The notes under the pieces were generated by a model, which did no database searches, was not told the DNA's origin, and was given only the letters and a program-made list of their open reading frames with translations. Below, one piece after another: positions 1-6,300 of a stretch of DNA of 7,864 bases (position 1 is its first letter; every line of letters starts with the position of its first letter). The position numbers were made by a program, and so were the translations under genes. Source of the stretch: GCA-020348445 sp965372465 (lineage in GTDB: Archaea; Thermoplasmatota; Thermoplasmata; GCA-020350865); NCBI GenBank assembly GCA_965372465.1, contig CBDVCK010000178.1, forward strand, positions 1-7,864, in the 5' to 3' direction.

Positions 1-1
1 A

Positions 2-310
2 GATAATACTGAATCGACTATATCCATGGCGACAATAAATGATGATCAATGGTATTATGTAGTAGGCACTTATAATGGAACACAACAAAGTGCTTACTTA
101 GATGGTGTAGAGCCATATTCAATGACTCCAGGCAAAGACATTAAATATGATGGTGTTTCACTTGGAATTGGGGGATCTGTGGAAAATCCGAATCTTTTTA
201 ATGGAACAATTGACGAAGTCCGCATTTCCAATGTTGCCCGCTCTGCTGATTGGATCAAAGCCCAGTACCTTTCCATGACCGATACTTTTATTACATATGG
301 TAATGAGGAA
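2..310 (+). other. LamG / concanavalin A-like domain, C-terminal part only (module A0)
   Basis: The fragment opens inside a LamG-like jelly-roll. The visible strands include DQWYYVVGTYNGTQQSAYLDG (given here in family terms as the W-x-Y-V-V-x-T-Y strand and the YLDG turn), then NGTIDEVRISNVARSADW and IKAQYLSMTDTFITYGNEE. The 'G-T-I-D-E-V-R-I-S' strand followed by an amphipathic segment is the usual end of this family. Its N-terminal half and presumably its partner DUF2341 domain lie upstream of the window. The tail is nearly identical to those ending at 1333 and 2317, so this is the third-from-last module of the first array. Confidence 0.85.
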
Positions 311-3300
311 ACAAAGAATTGGTGGAATCCCATTTGGTCATTCCGCAAAAAATTAACCTTCGACAACAGCGGGCAATCCGAGGATTTGGTTAATTTCCCG
401 GTTCTGATTAATTTGAGCTCATCGAATTTCGATTATTCAAAAGCGAAATTAGATGGAACCGATCTACGGTTCATAGACGAGGATGGAGTTACCGAGTTAA
501 AATATCATATCGAGGAATGGAATACCTCCGAGTACAGTTACGTTTGGGTAAATGTGACAAATATAGCTGCAGGCTCATCCATGGGTTATATCTGGATGTA
601 TTACGAGAACCCGAGTGCCCTTGATGTTCAAGATGAGAGCGGGACTTATGATGAGAATTTTACTGCTGTTTGGCACCTGAAGGAAACACCCTCCGGCGCC
701 AATGACATCAAAGATAGCACGGGTACCCACGACGGTACGTCAACGAATATGGAGCCTGGCGATCGGACCACCGGCAAGATAGACGGGAGTCTTGTTTTTG
801 ATGGTTCAGATGAGGTGGTCTCCCTACCGGACCATGCTGATTGGACATTGGTCTCGGGGATTGGGCAACAATGGACCTTGGAAGGCTGGTTCAATTTCGA
901 TGTCTTGCCCTCTGGCTTTGACTGTGACTCGATCCTCGCTGTAAATGACGCAAATTGGGCCTTTCAATTCAAATATGATAGCGGTGTCAAATTGAATTGG
1001 TGGGATGGCACCGCGACTCATGGGTCGCCTGCAATATCTATAGCGACGGGAGAGTGGCATCAATACGTTTTGACCTTGGATTTTGGTGTGGCCGGCGGGT
1101 CACATTGGTATTTGGATGGGGTGGATCAAGGCGCCTTTCTAGCGGAAGAGAGAAATAACGACCCAAATGGAATGGGGCTGGGCGGGAGTTTACCTCCAGG
1201 CGGCTCTCCAGACGACTATTTTACCGGGACGCTTGATGAAGTCCGCATGTCCAATGTAGCTCGCTCAACAGACTGGATCAAAGCCCAGTATCTTTCTATG
1301 AATAATAGTTTTATAACGTACGGTAGCGAAGAAACCAAGAACTGGTGGGATACCAGTTGGTCATACCGTAAAAAATTAACTTTCGACAACAGCGGGCAAT
1401 CCGAAGATTTGGTTAATTTCCCAATTCTGGTCAATTTGGGTGCATCGAATTTTGATTATTTAAAAGCCAAATCGGATGGAACAGATCTGCGGTTCATAGA
1501 CGAGGATGGTATTACCGAGCTAAAATATCATATCGAGGATTGGAATACCTCTGGGTCCAGTTATATATGGGTGAATGTGACAAATATAGCTGGAGGCTCG
1601 TCCACAGACTATATCTGGATGTACTACAATAATTCCGCTGCTCTTGATATCCAAGATGTGAGTGGAACTTATGATGCGAGTTATCTTGGTGTTTGGCATT
1701 TAAACGAGTCATCGGGAACGAGATATGATTCTGTTGGAACATACGATTTGACTACCATAGGAGGTGATCCAACAGGAACCTCAGGACAAATTGACGGAGC
1801 AAACAACTTCGAACTTGACGATTATTTAGAAGATGCCAGTCCTGTTGCCGATACAGGAATTGGTACCAATGGGAATTTCTCTGTTTCTTTCTGGTTTAGG
1901 ACAGCACCGACATCTGTGAATTGGGACACTATTTTTTCTCATGACAATGCTGCTCCCGCTTTTGAGCTTAAAACTGGTGTTGGTGGTTATAACACTATTG
2001 GAATGTATTTTGGTGGTGCGGTGCATCCTTCAGCTCCTGATCGTAATGTGGACGATGAACAATGGCACCTGTCTTATATTTCCCGTTCTGGGGACACAAT
2101 TACTTTTTATATTGATGGTATTTCGCAGGGAACTGCTACACTTGGTACTGCATGGGGAAGTCCTTCTGAGTTATGGGTAGCCCGAGACGACGTAGGGTAC
2201 TACTGGGATGGTGATATTGATGAGATACGATTAGTCAACGCTTCACGTTCTGGTGATTGGATCAAAGCCCAATATCTTTCCATGAACAATACTTTTATTA
2301 CATATAGTGGTGAGGAAGCAATAAAAGAGGATTGCGGTGCAGCATATATTTTCTTCGGCTATCCAGGTATAACATCGAACAATATCAGTGCTGCAAATGC
2401 TAACGTTACGATTTACGGCTCAAATGCAGGCGATCTTTTCGGATGGTCTTTAAGTGATGCAGGTGATGTGAACAACGACGGCTATGATGACGTAATTATA
2501 GGTGCGCCTGGATGGGGTACGGATAGGGGAAGGGCGTATATATTCCATGGCAGAGCCACATCATCATGGAGCGCTATTTATGATGCGGATGTCGATGCGG
2601 ACGTGATCCTAACCGGAGAAAATGATGGTGATAAATTCGGTTTTTCTGTTTCAGGTGCAGGGGATATGAATACTAATGGTCTTTCTGGGGATTTTTATGA
2701 GGGTTGGTCGTATCGGAAGAAGATCACCATCAATGCTTCACAAGTAGCAGGTGACCTGATAGATTTCCAGATTTTAATAAACTTTATTGACTCTGACCTG
2801 AAGAGTAAAGCACGAAATGATGGTTATGATATTCTATTCACACAATCTGATAGTGAGACAAAGCTCGACCACGAAATTGAATATTATAATGGTAGTTCAG
2901 GTGAATTAGTTGCCTGGGTGAGGATTCCTTATCTAAACTCGACCAACGATACTGACATTTATATGTATTATGGCAACGCGGACGCTGATGACCAGTCAAA
3001 TCCTATCGGCGTTTGGGATGATAATTATCTAACAGTCCATCATTTGGAAGAGGATCCCACAGGGACTATATCTGATAGCACGGGTTATAATAATGACATG
3101 ACAGGAGTGAATATTACCACTAACGATTTGGTGACAGGCCAGATCGGAAAGGGATTCAACTTCGACAGCACCAATGAGGAATACCTAATTTCTTCTACAA
3201 CTATAACCTTTCAAAATTTTACATATTCATTGTGGAATAATCCAGAGGAGCATAATTTTGTTTGGGATGTGCTGATGAATTTCAACACCAGTACCAATAA

Positions 3301-6300
3301 TGATTTTAGGTATTTTGCAATAGACGATGGTGATAATTTATTTTATGGTGATATTACTGGAAATTACTGGTTAAGTACAAATGATCCAATATTAGAAAAC
3401 AAATGGCAACATTTTGTTGTTACATATAATGGTTCAACTTTAGTCGGCTATCACAATGGATTTCCACTTAACAATCCAGCTAACCCGGTCATAGTGGAAA
3501 AAACATCCGACTTTGAAGTTGCAAGTTATAATAAAAGCACGGAATTACATGACGGCATCATGGATGAAGTTCGTATCTCCAACATTGCTCGGTCAGCCGC
3601 CTGGATTGCCACTGAATACAACAACCAGAACGATACCAGCACATTTTACACCCTGGGAAACGAAGAGATTATCCCAGTTAATTGGCTGTATCGCAAATCA
3701 ATTACAATCAATGCCTCTCGGGTAACAGGAGACCTCATCGATTTCCCAGTACTTATCAATATCACAGATTCTGGTTTACAAAGTAAGGCTCGATTAGATG
3801 GATATGATATAGTATTCACAGGGTCAGATGGTAGAACTTCAGTGGACCATGAGATCGAGAGCTTTAACAGCTCTACAGGTGAATTGGTCGCATGGATTAG
3901 GATTCCCAGTCTGTCTTCATCTTCCGATACAGGGATTTATATGTATTATGGAAATAGTGCAATAACTTCTCCCACAGAGGATCCAGCAGGTGTTTGGGAT
4001 CCTGATTATATAAGTGTGTGGCACTTAACAGAGAATGGAACTGGATCAAGATATGATTCTACAAAGAATGACAATGACGGTACACCTACGAATTATGATG
4101 GTGATGAAGTGGTGACAGGAAAGATAGGTGGAGCTGATAAACTTGATGGGACTAATGATTATATTACAACAGGTAATGGAAACTCTGTCAAAGGACAGAC
4201 ACAAGTTACTCTTGAAACATGGTTGAATATGGATTCTCATAATGGCTCTAAACAAACAATTTATGGTGAATTCAGAAATTCGGATAGCTCATTTCGTTTT
4301 GAGCTTACCATTACGACTACTAGTACGTTAGGTTTTGGTGGACGCGCTCCAGATTCTGATTCATATACAACTTGGGTTGGTTGGCCTGCATTATCCAACA
4401 ACACTTGGTATCATATCGTAGCAGTTTTTGATTCGGTGAGTGATGTTCATCATATTTATCTAAATGGTGTTGACTATTCCAACTCGGTAATTGAACCTGC
4501 ATTTGATAATACGAATCCAAAAAACACACCAAATATAGGAGCAGATGGTGTTGGGCTATATACCTTTAATGGTACCTTGGATGAAATTCGCCTTTCCAAG
4601 GTTGTAAGAAGTGCTGACTGGATTGTTACAGAATACAACAACCAAAACGATACAAGCACATTTTATAATGTGGGCAAAGAAGAAATTATTCCTCAAAATT
4701 GGCTTTATCGCAAACCCATTACCATCAATTCTTCGCGAATAACCTCTAATCTAACGGATTTTCCCATGCTCGTAAATGTTATAGATTCTGACCTCCAGGG
4801 TAAAGCGCGGCCCGATGGATATGATATCGTCTTCACAAAGTCAGATGGCAAGACAACGCTTGATCACGAGATTGAGAGGTACAATAGTAGTTCTGGGGAA
4901 CTAATCGCATGGGTGAAAATTCCTTTTCTTTCCTCCACATCGGATACTGTTATCTACATGCATTACGGCAATCCGGATGCTCCGGACATGCAGTATATTG
5001 AAGGGGTTTGGAGCAATAATTACAGAGGTGTTTGGCATCTTGCCGAGACCATTGGAAATGCCCTGGACTCCACATCCTATGGCCTCAGTGGTACACCTAC
5101 CGGAAAAGTCAATCAAGGGATTACTGGTCCAATCGGAAATGCCTATCAATTCGACGGCACAAATGGTATTGTAAATATGGGCAATCCCGCCGATGGACAC
5201 CTGGATTTCGGTACAGGCAATTTTTCGGTTAGTGTATGGGTAAATGTCACACAATATGCAGATTACCAATATTTCGTATATAAGGGCGGAAATGGTGATA
5301 CCAATAATGGTTACTGTATTTATTACAGGGAAACAGGTCAACCGGCATGTATATCGATCAGCGACGGGACGAATCCACGAGTGCACGATGATTTTGACAC
5401 AATAGAGAACGAACCGGCATATCTTGTTCTTGTAGCAGATAGATCAACCAATGAATTGTATGCCTATTTAAATGGCGTTCTGCAGCCGGATATTAATAGT
5501 ATTAGTTCATTAGGTGATATCAATGACTCTTCAGACCTACGATTTTCACGCGCCTCGAGTGAAGTAAATGGAATTATGGATGAGGTTCGAATCTCGAGCG
5601 TAGCACGTTCAGCTGCTTGGATCCAGGCAGAATACAACAATACCAACGACACCAGCACGTTTTATACCCTGGGTAACGAAGAGTCTTTGGCCGGTAACAA
5701 CTATGACGATGTCATAGTTGGTGCATTCGGTTACGGTAGCGACCAGGGCAGGGCCTACGTATTTTTCGGAGGATCCGGTTTCACTGGGGTAATCTCAGCT
5801 GCAAACGCTAATGTGATGATAAACGGCAACACTCCAAATGATCGTCTCGGATGGGATGTGTCTCAAGCTGGTGATGTGAATGATGATGGCTTTGGGGACA
5901 TGATCATTGGTGCATCTGGGAATGATAGCGATACCGGCGCCGCATATATTTTCTATGGTGACGATTCGATACCTTCTTCAATAGATGCTATCGATGCCAA
6001 TGTAACAATAGTTGGTAGCAATCCTGGTGATGAATTCGGATTTTCCCTTTCAGTTGCCGATGATGTGAACATTGATGGTTATGCTGATGTGATTGTAGGC
6101 GCTCCTGGGAACAATAGCGATACTGGAGCCGCCTATATCTTCTTCGGGAATGATTCCATGAATTCCCTCATAAGTGTAACAAATGCAAACGTAATCATTT
6201 TAGGTGAATCCACAGGCGATAAATTCGGTTTCTCGGTTCATCATGCGGGCGATGTGAACGGAGATGGAGCGCCTGATGTGGTTGTAGGTGCACCGTATTA

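Larger units (their letters stand above)
248..2317 (+). repeat. First DUF2341-LamG tandem array (subtype A), period about 1023 bases
   Basis: Equivalent points in consecutive modules lie 1023 bases apart (359 and 1382; 251 and 1274) and 984 bases apart (1274 and 2258). A 14-base core, tggatcaaagccca, is identical in all three LamG tails at 251-264, 1274-1287 and 2258-2271. The linker after each tail in the first two modules is TKN before WW. All periods are multiples of three, so recombination between copies would keep the frame. At least one more module must begin upstream of the window. Confidence 0.85.
2705..5683 (+). repeat. Second DUF2341-LamG tandem array (subtype B), three modules
   Basis: Three modules start at 2705, 3683 and 4700, giving periods of 978 and 1017 bases. 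Each ends with a conserved tail of the form EYNN-x-NDTSTFY-x-x-G-x-EE. Modules within this array resemble each other more than those of the first array, which end in IKAQYLSM. The two arrays therefore seem to have expanded separately. The array with its linkers occupies 2681-5701, a gap of 1007 codons inside one FG-GAP blade. Confidence 0.87.

Noticed and set aside
94..1434. Minus-strand frames with similar proteins at 94-366 and 1216-1434
   Set aside because: Their similarity to each other only mirrors the duplicated DUF2341-LamG modules on the coding strand.
1941..2180. 79-codon plus-strand open frame in another phase
   Set aside because: It overlaps the LamG module A2 in a different frame. 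The Leu/Val-rich product looks like a membrane segment but comes only from reading the LamG codons out of phase.
2318..2330. Possible gene boundary between LamG module A2 and the FG-GAP segment
   Set aside because: The frame continues without stop (EEAIKEDCGAAY), and there is no ribosome-binding site with a start codon that would suggest a new gene.
4901..5386. 161-codon minus-strand open frame
   Set aside because: It lies opposite the well-defined DUF2341-LamG coding sequence, has no recognisable domain, and is a by-product of codon bias on the coding strand.
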